Positions 8,499 to 16,605 of a stretch of 64,000 bases of DNA are shown piece after piece; position 1 is the stretch's first letter, and the number at the start of each line of letters is the position of its first letter. Where the stretch lies: NCBI GenBank assembly GCA_903915535.1, contig CAIWTJ010000159.1:1-64000 (forward strand), read 5' to 3'. The DNA comes from Enhydrobacter aerosaccus. GTDB lineage: Bacteria > Pseudomonadota > Alphaproteobacteria > Reyranellales > Reyranellaceae. A model generated the notes under the pieces. The model was not told the origin of the DNA. It did no database searches and saw only the letters and a program-made list of their open reading frames with translations. The position numbers were made by a program, and so were the translations under genes.

Positions 8499-10217
8499 AT
8501 GGTGCAGGACAGCAGCAATTACTGGAAGAAGTCGCGCGTGGAGATGCGGGCGGCGGGCTTCGATCCGGACAAGACCGTGAAGACGAATGCGGTCGTCACG
8601 ATTGCCAGCGCCTACACGAACGCCAATCGCTGCAACAACCGCGTCCGCACCATCACAGACCTGCTGGTCGAGCTGCTGGCCGAGAAGGGGGGCCAGGGGC
8701 TGATCGTCGGCGCGCCCGCGGTGTCGGATGCGCTGACGCAAGGCACGCCGACCGCCGGCTACAGCCTTGTGTCGCGCGACGTCGTGGCGGACTGCTTCGA
8801 GATCGGCCACTACGCCCATCACGGCGACGCGATGATCGTGATTTCGGGCTGTGACAAGACCGGCGCCGCCGCGTTGATGCCCCTCGCCCGGACCAACGCC
8901 TTCGGGCTCGTGCTCTATCCGGGCACCAGCTCGCCGGGCAAGGTGTCGTTCGGCGCCTGGGCCGCCAAGGGCAACAACCTCACGATCATGGATTACGTCG
9001 AGGCACGCGCCGCCAACGAGGCGAAGCGCATCTCGGGCGACGAGCTGCTCGAAGTCGAGCGCAACGTGATGCCGGGCTCCGGCACCTGCGGCGCTATGTT
9101 CACGGCCAACACCATGAGCACCATCGCCGAGTCGATCGGCATGATGCTGCCGCGCGGAGCCTCGCATCCGGCCGACTACGACGCCGCCAGCGACATCCAC
9201 GCCGACGTGCGGGCGCAGGCGCGCGCCTCCGTCGAGGCGCTTTATCGGCTGATGGCGGCCGGCATCCGGCCACGAGACATCATGACGGAGCGCGCCTTCG
9301 AGAACGCGATCACGACGGTCTATGCCATGGGCGGCTCGACCAACATGTACCTGCACCTGCTGGCGATTGCGCGCGAGGCGCAGGTGCCGATCGGCATCGA
9401 GCGCATTCAGCAGATCGGCGAGAAGGTGCCGCTGCTCGCCAACCTGCAGCCGCACGGGCCGTACGCGATGGTGAGCCTGCACCAGGTCGGTGGCGTGCCG
9501 GTCGTGATGAAGGAGCTGCTGCGCGCCGGGTTGCTGCATGGCGATGTGATGACCGTGTCGAGCAAGACTCTGGCCGAGAACCTGGCCGACGTGCCGACGC
9601 TGGAGCAGCTTGGCAAGCAGGACATCGTGTTCCCGGTGTCGAAGCCGATTGCGAAACCCAACAATCACATCAGCGTCTTGAAGGGCAATCTCGCGCCGGA
9701 AAGCTGCCTGCTGAAGCTCTCCGGCAAGACACTGGAGAAGGGCGAGTTCCGGGGAACCGCACGGGTGTTCGAGTCGGAGGCAGACACGATGAAGGCGATC
9801 CGGGCCGGCGAGATCGTTCCCGGCAATGTGGTCGTGGTGCGCAACGTCGGTCCCGTGGGCGGGCCGGGCATGCCGGAGATGGTGATGCTGACGATCCAGC
9901 TGCAGGGCCGGGGGCTCGGCGAGGACGTGGCGCTGATCACCGACGGGCGCTTTTCGGGCGTCAGCCACGGCATCCTGATCGGCCACATCTCGCCGGAAGC
10001 CGCGCGCGGCGGCCCGATCGCGGCGGTGCGCGACGGCGACACGATCGTGATCGACCCCGTGAAGCGCACGTTGAACGTCGCGATCTCTGACGAGGAGCTG
10101 AAGCAGCGCATGTCCACGTGGCGCCCGCCCGACATGTCGGACCGCGTGCGGCCGGGTTCGGTGCACGACAAGTACATCCGGCTGGTCTCGTCCGCCCATC
10201 GCGGCTGTGTGGTCTAA
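8499..10217 (+). CDS. IlvD/Edd family dehydratase
   Basis: A 572-residue Fe-S hydro-lyase that removes water from a 2,3-dihydroxy acid or sugar acid to give a 2-keto acid. Three cysteines in the positions expected for a [2Fe-2S]-type member are present: Cys45 (NRCNN), Cys118 (SGCDKTGAA) and Cys197 (GSGTCGAM). GPVGGPGMPEM and ITDGRFSGVSHG are the conserved C-terminal motifs. The ATG at 8499 has GGGCGGA six bases ahead, and a GTG seven codons upstream is possible. Divergence from core IlvD at several motifs and the catabolic surroundings favour a sugar-acid or other catabolic dehydratase over valine/isoleucine synthesis. That is inference. Confidence 0.82.
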   Translation: MVQDSSNYWKKSRVEMRAAGFDPDKTVKTNAVVTIASAYTNANRCNNRVRTITDLLVELLAEKGGQGLIVGAPAVSDALTQGTPTAGYSLVSRDVVADCFEIGHYAHHGDAMIVISGCDKTGAAALMPLARTNAFGLVLYPGTSSPGKVSFGAWAAKGNNLTIMDYVEARAANEAKRISGDELLEVERNVMPGSGTCGAMFTANTMSTIAESIGMMLPRGASHPADYDAASDIHADVRAQARASVEALYRLMAAGIRPRDIMTERAFENAITTVYAMGGSTNMYLHLLAIAREAQVPIGIERIQQIGEKVPLLANLQPHGPYAMVSLHQVGGVPVVMKELLRAGLLHGDVMTVSSKTLAENLADVPTLEQLGKQDIVFPVSKPIAKPNNHISVLKGNLAPESCLLKLSGKTLEKGEFRGTARVFESEADTMKAIRAGEIVPGNVVVVRNVGPVGGPGMPEMVMLTIQLQGRGLGEDVALITDGRFSGVSHGILIGHISPEAARGGPIAAVRDGDTIVIDPVKRTLNVAISDEELKQRMSTWRPPDMSDRVRPGSVHDKYIRLVSSAHRGCVV

Positions 10218-10240
10218 CCGATGGCAAATCCAACCCCCAA

Positions 10241-10349
10241 CCTCATCCTGAGGAGGCCCGCAGGGCCGTCTCGAAGGATGGGAACGAGCACCACGACTGT
10301 TGCCCATCCTTCGAGACGCGCCGCAAGTGCGGGGCTCCTCAGGATGAGG
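10241..10349. repeat. Palindromic repeat CCTCATCCTGAGGAG...CTCCTCAGGATGAGG
   Basis: Left arm (10241-10282) runs from CCTCATCCTGAGGAG to TCTCGAAGGATGGG. Right arm (10303-10349) runs from CCCATCCTTCGAGA to CTCCTCAGGATGAGG. They pair through nearly their full length around a 20-base loop. This is the widespread Bradyrhizobium/Rhodopseudomonas-type intergenic palindrome. It lies between the IlvD-type gene and the BVMO gene, where the RNA hairpin could separate the two transcripts. Confidence 0.75.
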
Positions 10350-10372
10350 GCGGTGGCGTGAAGGAGCGGGAG

Positions 10373-12016
10373 ATGAACGGCATGACCAAGCTCGACTACG
10401 AAGTCATCGTCATCGGCGCGGGCGTCGGCGGCATCTACCAGATCAAGCGGCTGGCCGATCTCGGGATCAAGGCCACGGTCCTCGAGCTGGCGGGCGATCT
10501 CGGCGGCACCTGGTACTGGAACCGCTATCCCGGCGCGCGCTTCGATTCGGAGAGCTACACTTACGGCTATTCCTTCTCGAAGGAGCTGCTGGAGGAGTGG
10601 CACTGGAAGGAGCGCTTCTCCGGCCAGCCCGAGAACCTGCGCTATCTGAATTACGTCGCCGACAAGTTCGACCTGCGCAAGTACATGCAGTTCAACGTGC
10701 GCGTCGAGGCGGCGCACTTCGACGAGGCCAGGACGCTGTGGCGGCTGAAGCTCTCCGACGGGCGCACGCTCACCTGCCGGTTCGTGATCATGACGCTCGG
10801 CCTGCTGTCGCAGCCGACCCTGCCGCGTCTCGAGGGCATGGACACGTTCAAGGGCCGCTCGTTCCACACTTATTACTGGCCGCAGGAGCCGGTCGATCTT
10901 GCAGGCAAGAAGGTGGCCGTGATCGGCGCCGGGGCGACGGCGATCCAGGTGATCGGCGAGATCGCGGACAAGGTGGGCGAGCTTACCGTGTTCCAGCGCC
11001 GGCCCAACTGGAGCGCGCCGCTCAACAACAGTCCGATCTCCGAGACGGAGATGGCCGACATCCGCAAGCGCTACGACGAGATTTTCGCGGCCTGCGCGCG
11101 CTCGCCCGGCGGCTTCGTGCACGAGCCCGACCGCCGCGGCTTTTACGAAGTCTCGCCCGAGGAGCGGCGGGCGCTGTGGGACAGGCTCTATGACGAACCG
11201 GGCTTCGGCATCTGGCTCGCCAACTTCCGCGAGATCTTCATGGATGAGGCGGCCAATGCCGAACTCTCCGAATACATCGCCGAGCGCATCCGCCGGCGCG
11301 TGAAGGATCCGAAGGTGGCCGAGAAACTGATCCCCAAGGATCATGGTTTCGGCATCCAGCGCGTGCCGATGGAGACGCACTATTTCGAGGCGTTCAACCG
11401 GCCGAACGTCCACCTGGTCGACCTGCGCGAGACGCCGCTGGAGCGGGTGACGGAGAAGGGGCTCAGGACGACCGAACGCGAGTACGAGTTCGACGTCATC
11501 GTCTACGCCACGGGCTTCGACGCGATCACCGGCGCGTTCGATCATATCGACATTCGTGGCACGGGCGGCCAGACCCTGCGCGACAAGTGGCGGGACTCGT
11601 GCTCGAGCTTCCTCGGCATGATGGTGCACGGCTTTCCCAACCTGCTGATGCCGGCGGGGCCGCAAAGCGGGTCGGCCTCGACCAACTATCCGCGCGGCAT
11701 CGAGACCGGCGTGAACTGGTGCACCGATTTCCTGCAGCGCGTCCGCGAGCAGGGCCAGACCCGTTTCGAGGCGACGGCGGAAGCCGAAGCGCGGTGGACC
11801 GCGCATGTCGTCGGCATGTATTCGGTCATGCTGATGCGCAAGGCCAAGGGCTGGTTCACCGGCTACAATTCCAACGTGGCGGGTCACGAAGAAGGCAAGG
11901 TCCGCTACTTCGTCTACAATGGCGGGGCGCCCAAATACGTGGAGCGCATCAACCAGGTGGCCGCCAACGGCTACGAGGGTGTCCAGCTGGGCGTCGATTT
12001 GGCAAAGGCATCGTGA
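10373..12016 (+). CDS. Baeyer-Villiger flavin monooxygenase
   Basis: A 547-residue FAD/NADPH enzyme that inserts oxygen next to a ketone carbonyl, giving an ester or lactone. The first Rossmann motif GAGVGG is at 15-20. The Baeyer-Villiger fingerprint F-x-G-x3-H-x3-W-P is present as FKGRSFHTYYWP at about 159-170, followed by a second Rossmann motif VIGAGATA. YNSNVAGHEEGK near the C-terminus is typical of the cyclohexanone/phenylacetone monooxygenase group. The ATG at 10373 follows AAGGAGCGGGAG, and a longer frame upstream reads through the palindromic repeat and is rejected. Its TGA overlaps the next gene's ATG, so the two are probably coupled. Confidence 0.9.
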   Translation: MNGMTKLDYEVIVIGAGVGGIYQIKRLADLGIKATVLELAGDLGGTWYWNRYPGARFDSESYTYGYSFSKELLEEWHWKERFSGQPENLRYLNYVADKFDLRKYMQFNVRVEAAHFDEARTLWRLKLSDGRTLTCRFVIMTLGLLSQPTLPRLEGMDTFKGRSFHTYYWPQEPVDLAGKKVAVIGAGATAIQVIGEIADKVGELTVFQRRPNWSAPLNNSPISETEMADIRKRYDEIFAACARSPGGFVHEPDRRGFYEVSPEERRALWDRLYDEPGFGIWLANFREIFMDEAANAELSEYIAERIRRRVKDPKVAEKLIPKDHGFGIQRVPMETHYFEAFNRPNVHLVDLRETPLERVTEKGLRTTEREYEFDVIVYATGFDAITGAFDHIDIRGTGGQTLRDKWRDSCSSFLGMMVHGFPNLLMPAGPQSGSASTNYPRGIETGVNWCTDFLQRVREQGQTRFEATAEAEARWTAHVVGMYSVMLMRKAKGWFTGYNSNVAGHEEGKVRYFVYNGGAPKYVERINQVAANGYEGVQLGVDLAKAS

Positions 12017-13662
12017 TGGAAAGTTTCGACTATGTGATCGTGGGCGCGGGTTCGGCGGGCAGCGTGCTCGCCACGCGCCTCAGCGAGGACGGCAAGACGA
12101 CCGTGTGCGTGCTCGAAGCGGGGCCGTCCGACTGGCATCCCTTCATCCATATCCCGGCCGGCTTCATGTACACGCTGGTCAATCCGCGGGTGAACTGGCT
12201 CTACACGTCCGAGCCCAGCGAGTGGACAGGCGGCCGGCGCATTGCCGCCCCGCGCGGCAAGACGCTAGGCGGCTCGAGCTCGATCAACGGCCACATCTAC
12301 AATCGCGGCCAGCGCATGGACTTCGACGGCTGGGCGCAGCGCGGCAATCGCGGCTGGGGCTATTCCGACGTGCTGCCTTACTTCCGCCGGACCGAGAACC
12401 GGATGGCGAGTGCCAATGATGCCGACTCGACGTTCCGCGGCAGCGAGGGCAACCTGCCGATCACCGATCTCGAATGGCGCGATCCCCTGTGCGAGGCGTT
12501 CATCGAGGGCGCGGTGCAGCAGGGCATCCCTCGCAACACCGACTACAACGGGGCGAAGCAGCAGGGCGTGAGCTACGTCCAGCGCATCATCCGCAACGGC
12601 CGCCGCGTCAGTGCCGCGCGCGGATATCTCCATCCCGCGATGAAGCGCGCCAACCTCACGGTGCGCACGCACGCGCACGCCACGGAAATCGTGCTCGAAG
12701 GCAAGCGCGCGGTCGGCATCAAGTACCGCAAGGGCGGCAAGGATGGCGCGCCGATGGAAGTACGCGCCACGAAGGAAGTGATCCTGTGTGGCGGCGCGGT
12801 GAACTCGCCGCAGCTGCTCCAGGTCTCCGGCATCGGCCCGGCGCCGCTGCTGCAGTCGCTCGGCATCCCGGTGAAGCATGCGCTGGCGGGTGTCGGCGAA
12901 AACCTGCGCGATCACTATGCGCCGCGCTTCGTGGCGCGGGTGAAGAACGCCGAGACGATCAACGAGAAGTCCAAGGGCCTCAAGCTGGTCGGAGAAGTGA
13001 TCAAGTATGGGTTGGGCCGCCAGAGCATCCTCGCGCTCAACCCCACGCTCGTTTACGTCTTCTGGAAATCCGACGAAGCGGTCGACAATTACGACCTCCA
13101 GTTCACCTTCACGCCCGCGAGTTACAAGGAGGGCGTGCAGTCGACCCTGGACGACTTCCCGGGCATGACGATCGCGTCGTGGCAGCAGCGGCCCGACAGC
13201 ATCGGCTACGTGCGCGCGAAGTCTTCCGATCCGTTCGCGGCACCCGTCATCCAGCCGAATTACCTCGCCGCCGAGAGCGACCGGCGCGTGCTGCTGGCCG
13301 GCATGAAGATCGCGCGCCGGCTGCTGAAGTCGCAGGCGCTCAGCAAGTACTACGACCGCGAGGAATTCCCGGGCTCGGAGAAGCAGTCGGACGAAGATCT
13401 GATGACGGCGGCCAAGCAGCGCGGCACGACGACCTTCCATCTGATGGGCACCTGCCGCATGGCGCCGGACAGCGATCCGACGTCGGTGGTCGACGACCAG
13501 CTGCGCGTGCGCGGCCTCGAGAGCCTGCGCGTGGTCGACGCCTCGGTGATGCCCACGATGCCGTCGGCCAACCTCAACGCCTCCGTGCTGATGATCGCGG
13601 AGAAAGCCGCCGACATGATCCGCGGCAAGGCTCCGCTCGAGGCGGTGAAGCTCGCCGACTGA
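12016..13662 (+). CDS. GMC-family FAD-dependent dehydrogenase
   Basis: A 548-residue choline-dehydrogenase-like enzyme oxidising an alcohol. FAD-binding GAGSAGSVLA is at 10-19, the first GMC signature GKTLGGSSSINGHIYNRG at about 81-98, and the second near GGAVNSPQLLQVSGIGP. The catalytic His-Asn pair is expected in FHLMGTCRM and PSANLNA near the end. The start overlaps the BVMO stop (TGATG), which argues that the pair acts on one substrate, for example alcohol to ketone here and ketone to ester in the partner. The electron acceptor is not evident. Confidence 0.9.
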   Translation: MESFDYVIVGAGSAGSVLATRLSEDGKTTVCVLEAGPSDWHPFIHIPAGFMYTLVNPRVNWLYTSEPSEWTGGRRIAAPRGKTLGGSSSINGHIYNRGQRMDFDGWAQRGNRGWGYSDVLPYFRRTENRMASANDADSTFRGSEGNLPITDLEWRDPLCEAFIEGAVQQGIPRNTDYNGAKQQGVSYVQRIIRNGRRVSAARGYLHPAMKRANLTVRTHAHATEIVLEGKRAVGIKYRKGGKDGAPMEVRATKEVILCGGAVNSPQLLQVSGIGPAPLLQSLGIPVKHALAGVGENLRDHYAPRFVARVKNAETINEKSKGLKLVGEVIKYGLGRQSILALNPTLVYVFWKSDEAVDNYDLQFTFTPASYKEGVQSTLDDFPGMTIASWQQRPDSIGYVRAKSSDPFAAPVIQPNYLAAESDRRVLLAGMKIARRLLKSQALSKYYDREEFPGSEKQSDEDLMTAAKQRGTTTFHLMGTCRMAPDSDPTSVVDDQLRVRGLESLRVVDASVMPTMPSANLNASVLMIAEKAADMIRGKAPLEAVKLAD

Positions 13663-13667
13663 GGCGC

Positions 13668-14645
13668 CTACTCGAGCTTGATGTTGGCGTCCTTGATCAG
13701 CTTGCCGAGGAGGGCGCGCTGGCCGTCCAGCCATTTCTTGAAGTCGGCCGGCGTGTCGGCCACGAGGATCGCGCCCGACGGATCGAGACGCTCCTTCACC
13801 TTGGCGTCCATGATGGCTTCGGCGCAGATCTCGCGCATGCGGGCCACGATCTCCAGGGGAACGCCGGTAGCGGCAAAGAGGCCGTTCCAGTCGTTCATGT
13901 CGAAGCCCGGGAAGCCCGACTCCGCGATGGTCGGAACGTCGGGGTAGACCGGCACGCGCCGGGCACTGGTCACGGCGAGGATACGGCACTTGCCGCTGGC
14001 GAGCGGCGGCCGGATCGACGAGGTCGTGATGATCACCGAGTCGATCGCGCCCGCGCCGATGTCGCGCGCCGCGTCGGCGCCGCCGCGATAGGGGGCGTGG
14101 ATCAGCTTGATGCCCGCGAGCTTCTGCAGCTGCTCGCCCGCCATGTGGGCCATGCCGGCCGCGGGCGGCGTGCCGAAGCCGATGGTGCCCGGCTTGGCCT
14201 TGGCCATCTCGATATAGTCCTTGAGCGTCTTGGCCGGCAAATCTGCCTTGACCGCGAGGACCTGCGGGAAGTCCGCCAGGCGCGTCACGGGAATCCAGGT
14301 CTTTTCGTAGTTGAACGGGATGTCCTTGATCAGAAACTCGTTCGTGATCTGGTTGGCGGCGTCGACCAGGAAAGTCATGCCGTCGCGCGGCGCCTGCATG
14401 ACGGCGGTCTCCGCGACCAGCGAGTTGCCGCCGGTGCGGTTGTCGATGATGACCTGCTGGCCGATGATGTCCGACACGCGGGCGCCGACGTTTCGTGCCA
14501 CCGTATCGGCGGCGCCGCCGGCGGCATAGGCCACGACCCAGCGCAGCGGACCGTTCGGCCACTTGGCCTGGGCCCAGCCATGACGGGCGAGGAAGGGCGT
14601 GGCGAGAGCGGCGCCCAGCAGGGTGCGGCGGGTCGGCCTGGTCAT
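13668..14645 (-). CDS. Bug/TctC family periplasmic solute-binding protein
   Basis: A 325-residue receptor with a TRRTLLGAALATPFLARHGWA signal (Tat-like, cut after GWA). The mature part begins PLRWVVAYAAGGAADTVAR, the usual carboxylate-gripping loop, then GQQVIIDNRTGGNS, with PDVPTIAESGFPGF in the second lobe. It is the last gene of the leftward GMC/NHL/dehydrogenase/Bug group, and its ATG follows the preceding TAA with no gap. It probably delivers or senses the acid handled by the three enzymes. No TctA/TctB is present. Confidence 0.86.
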   Translation of the reverse strand: MTRPTRRTLLGAALATPFLARHGWAQAKWPNGPLRWVVAYAAGGAADTVARNVGARVSDIIGQQVIIDNRTGGNSLVAETAVMQAPRDGMTFLVDAANQITNEFLIKDIPFNYEKTWIPVTRLADFPQVLAVKADLPAKTLKDYIEMAKAKPGTIGFGTPPAAGMAHMAGEQLQKLAGIKLIHAPYRGGADAARDIGAGAIDSVIITTSSIRPPLASGKCRILAVTSARRVPVYPDVPTIAESGFPGFDMNDWNGLFAATGVPLEIVARMREICAEAIMDAKVKERLDPSGAILVADTPADFKKWLDGQRALLGKLIKDANIKLE

Positions 14646-15608
14646 TTAGCTCACCAGCTCGGGAACGACCCAGAGCGGGGCCTCGCCGCGGGCGATGCGC
14701 TGGACGTTGTCGAAGCCATTGCGCAGGCGCGTGATGTTGCTCTCGAACGTGGGACCGGCGAGATGCGCGGTCAGGATCACGTTGTCGAGCTTGAGCAGGG
14801 GGTTGTCCGGCGGGGTCGGCTCCTCGTCGAACACGTCGAGGCCGGCGCCGAACAGCTGGTTCTTCGACAGCGCCTCGGTCAGCGCCTTCTCGTCGATCAC
14901 GGGGCCGCGCGCGGTGTTCACGATCACAGCCGACTTCTTCATCATCGCCAGTTCCGCCGCGCCCAGCATGTGGTGCGTGCTGTCGTTCAGCGGCACGTGC
15001 AGCGAGACGATGTCTGAGGTGCGCAGGATTTCCGGCAACAGGCGGAAACGGACGTTGAGCGCGTCTTCCTGTTCTTCCTTCAAGCGGGCGATGTCGTAGT
15101 AGTGAACTTTCATGCCGAAGGCCAAGGCCAGGCGCGCGACCTTCTTGCCGATCGTGCCCATGCCGATGATGCCCAGGGTGCGGTCGCGCACCTCATGGAC
15201 CTGCGGCGGCGAGTTGCCGTGCCAGCGGCCGCCCGTGACGTTGACGTGCTGGGTGATCAGGCGGCGCGAGACCGCGAGCATCAGCAGCATCGCGTGCTCG
15301 GACACCGCCGTCGAATTCGCGCCGCCGTTGGCGCAGAGCGGCACCTTGCTCTTGCGCGCGGCCTCGAGGTCGGCCTTGTCGTAGCCGGCGCTCAGCAGCT
15401 GCACGAGCTTGAGCTTGGGCGCGTCCTTGTAGAGCTGCGGCGTCACATACTGCTGTACGAAGCCCACGAAATAGTCGGCGCCCGCATAGGCCGCCTTCTG
15501 CTCGGGTGAATTGTGCAGCGCCTTCACGATCTCGAAGCCCTTGGGCGCGAGGTCGTCGACCATGGACAGGGTGTCCTTCGGACCGACAACGAGAATACGT
15601 TCAACCAT
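14646..15608 (-). CDS. D-2-hydroxyacid dehydrogenase (NAD-dependent)
   Basis: A 320-residue enzyme interconverting a D-2-hydroxy acid and its 2-keto acid. The Rossmann motif GIIGMGTIG is at about 144-152, and NTARGPVIDE, GLDVFDEEP and LTAHLAG supply the catalytic Arg, Glu and His. Length and domain order are standard for the PhgDH/glyoxylate-reductase superfamily. It sits third in a four-gene leftward operon, 12 bases after the NHL gene. The specific acid is unknown. Confidence 0.88.
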   Translation of the reverse strand: MVERILVVGPKDTLSMVDDLAPKGFEIVKALHNSPEQKAAYAGADYFVGFVQQYVTPQLYKDAPKLKLVQLLSAGYDKADLEAARKSKVPLCANGGANSTAVSEHAMLLMLAVSRRLITQHVNVTGGRWHGNSPPQVHEVRDRTLGIIGMGTIGKKVARLALAFGMKVHYYDIARLKEEQEDALNVRFRLLPEILRTSDIVSLHVPLNDSTHHMLGAAELAMMKKSAVIVNTARGPVIDEKALTEALSKNQLFGAGLDVFDEEPTPPDNPLLKLDNVILTAHLAGPTFESNITRLRNGFDNVQRIARGEAPLWVVPELVS

Positions 15609-15620
15609 CTTGAGCCTCCG

Positions 15621-16595
15621 TTACGCGACTTTTTCGAGTTTCTGCAAAGAGCGCAGGAATTTGGGCACCGGCACACCGGGGAAGGTGCTCGGCCAGTTGG
15701 TGTAGCTCACTTCGCCCACATAGATGCTGCCCTTGGAGTCGACGGCGAGCCCGTGCGGCGACAGGAACTTGCCGGTCTCTTCTCCGGGGCCTGCTTCTCC
15801 GCCCAGGCGGGCGAGCGTCTTGCCCTTCTGGTCGACAATGGCGAGGCGCGGGCCGAGGTTGGTGTGCTTGGTGTTGACCGGCATGCCCGGTCCCAACTCG
15901 CCGATGATGAACTGCGGGTGCCCCCCGCGCCCTTGGCCGCCGCAGCAGTAAAGCGCGCAAGGCCGATGCATGTTGTTCCACTGCGTCTCGTACTTGCCGT
16001 TGCCGTCGAACACCTGCACGCGGTGATTTTCGCGGTCGGCGACATAGACCCAGCCGTCCTCGTCGGCGACGACATTGTGCACGATGTTGAATTCGCCGGG
16101 ATCGGTACCCGTCGTGCCCCAGCACATCAGGTGCTTGCCGTCGGGCGAGTATTTGTGGACGCGGCTGTTGCCGTAGCCGTCGGAGACGTAGATCTCGCCC
16201 TTGGGCGAGAGTGCGGTGTGCGTGCAGCGGTTGAACGGCTTGCCGCTCAGGAACGGCGCGGGCTGGTTGGGCACGCCGATGGTCAGCAGCACCTTGCCCT
16301 CGGTGGTGATCTTGCGCACCGTATGGTCGCCGTCGTCGGTGCAGTAGAGGTTGTCGTCGCTGTCGATGTGCAGGCCGTGCGCGCGGCCGAACAGCCCTTC
16401 GCCCCAGGAGCGGACGAAGGTGCCGTCGCGTTCGAACACCATCATCGGGTGCTGGCCACGGTTGAAGACGTAGACGCGGTCCCTGCTGTCGACGGCGACG
16501 GCTGCGACATCGCGGAACTCCCAGCCGTCGGGCAGCTTCGCCCAGTTCTCGACCACGCGGTAACGATGCTCTCCGGATCCCAGGATGACGCTCAT
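15621..16595 (-). CDS. NHL-repeat six-bladed beta-propeller protein
   Basis: A 324-residue protein built of repeated NHL-type blades: DVAAVAVDSRDRVYVFNRGQ, GRAHGLHIDSDDNLYCTDDG, THTALSPKGEIYVSDGYGNS, HNVVADEDGWVYVADRENHR and SPHGLAVDSKGSIYVGEVSY. The arrangement resembles peptidyl-alpha-hydroxyglycine alpha-amidating lyase and related hydrolases or isomerases. No signal peptide is evident, so it is probably cytoplasmic. It lies between a GMC dehydrogenase (10-bp gap) and a hydroxyacid dehydrogenase, which suggests a role in the same pathway, perhaps as a lactonase or lyase. That assignment is inference. Confidence 0.78.
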   Translation of the reverse strand: MSVILGSGEHRYRVVENWAKLPDGWEFRDVAAVAVDSRDRVYVFNRGQHPMMVFERDGTFVRSWGEGLFGRAHGLHIDSDDNLYCTDDGDHTVRKITTEGKVLLTIGVPNQPAPFLSGKPFNRCTHTALSPKGEIYVSDGYGNSRVHKYSPDGKHLMCWGTTGTDPGEFNIVHNVVADEDGWVYVADRENHRVQVFDGNGKYETQWNNMHRPCALYCCGGQGRGGHPQFIIGELGPGMPVNTKHTNLGPRLAIVDQKGKTLARLGGEAGPGEETGKFLSPHGLAVDSKGSIYVGEVSYTNWPSTFPGVPVPKFLRSLQKLEKVA

Positions 16596-16605
16596 TGCCC
16601 GCTCC

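Noticed and set aside
10214-11887. Open frame opposite the BVMO gene
   Set aside because: Composition is low-complexity and it runs through the palindromic repeat. The plus-strand gene has exact family fingerprints.
12265-14562. 765-codon minus-strand open frame over the GMC and Bug genes
   Set aside because: It spans two well-supported genes on opposite strands and has no domain of its own.
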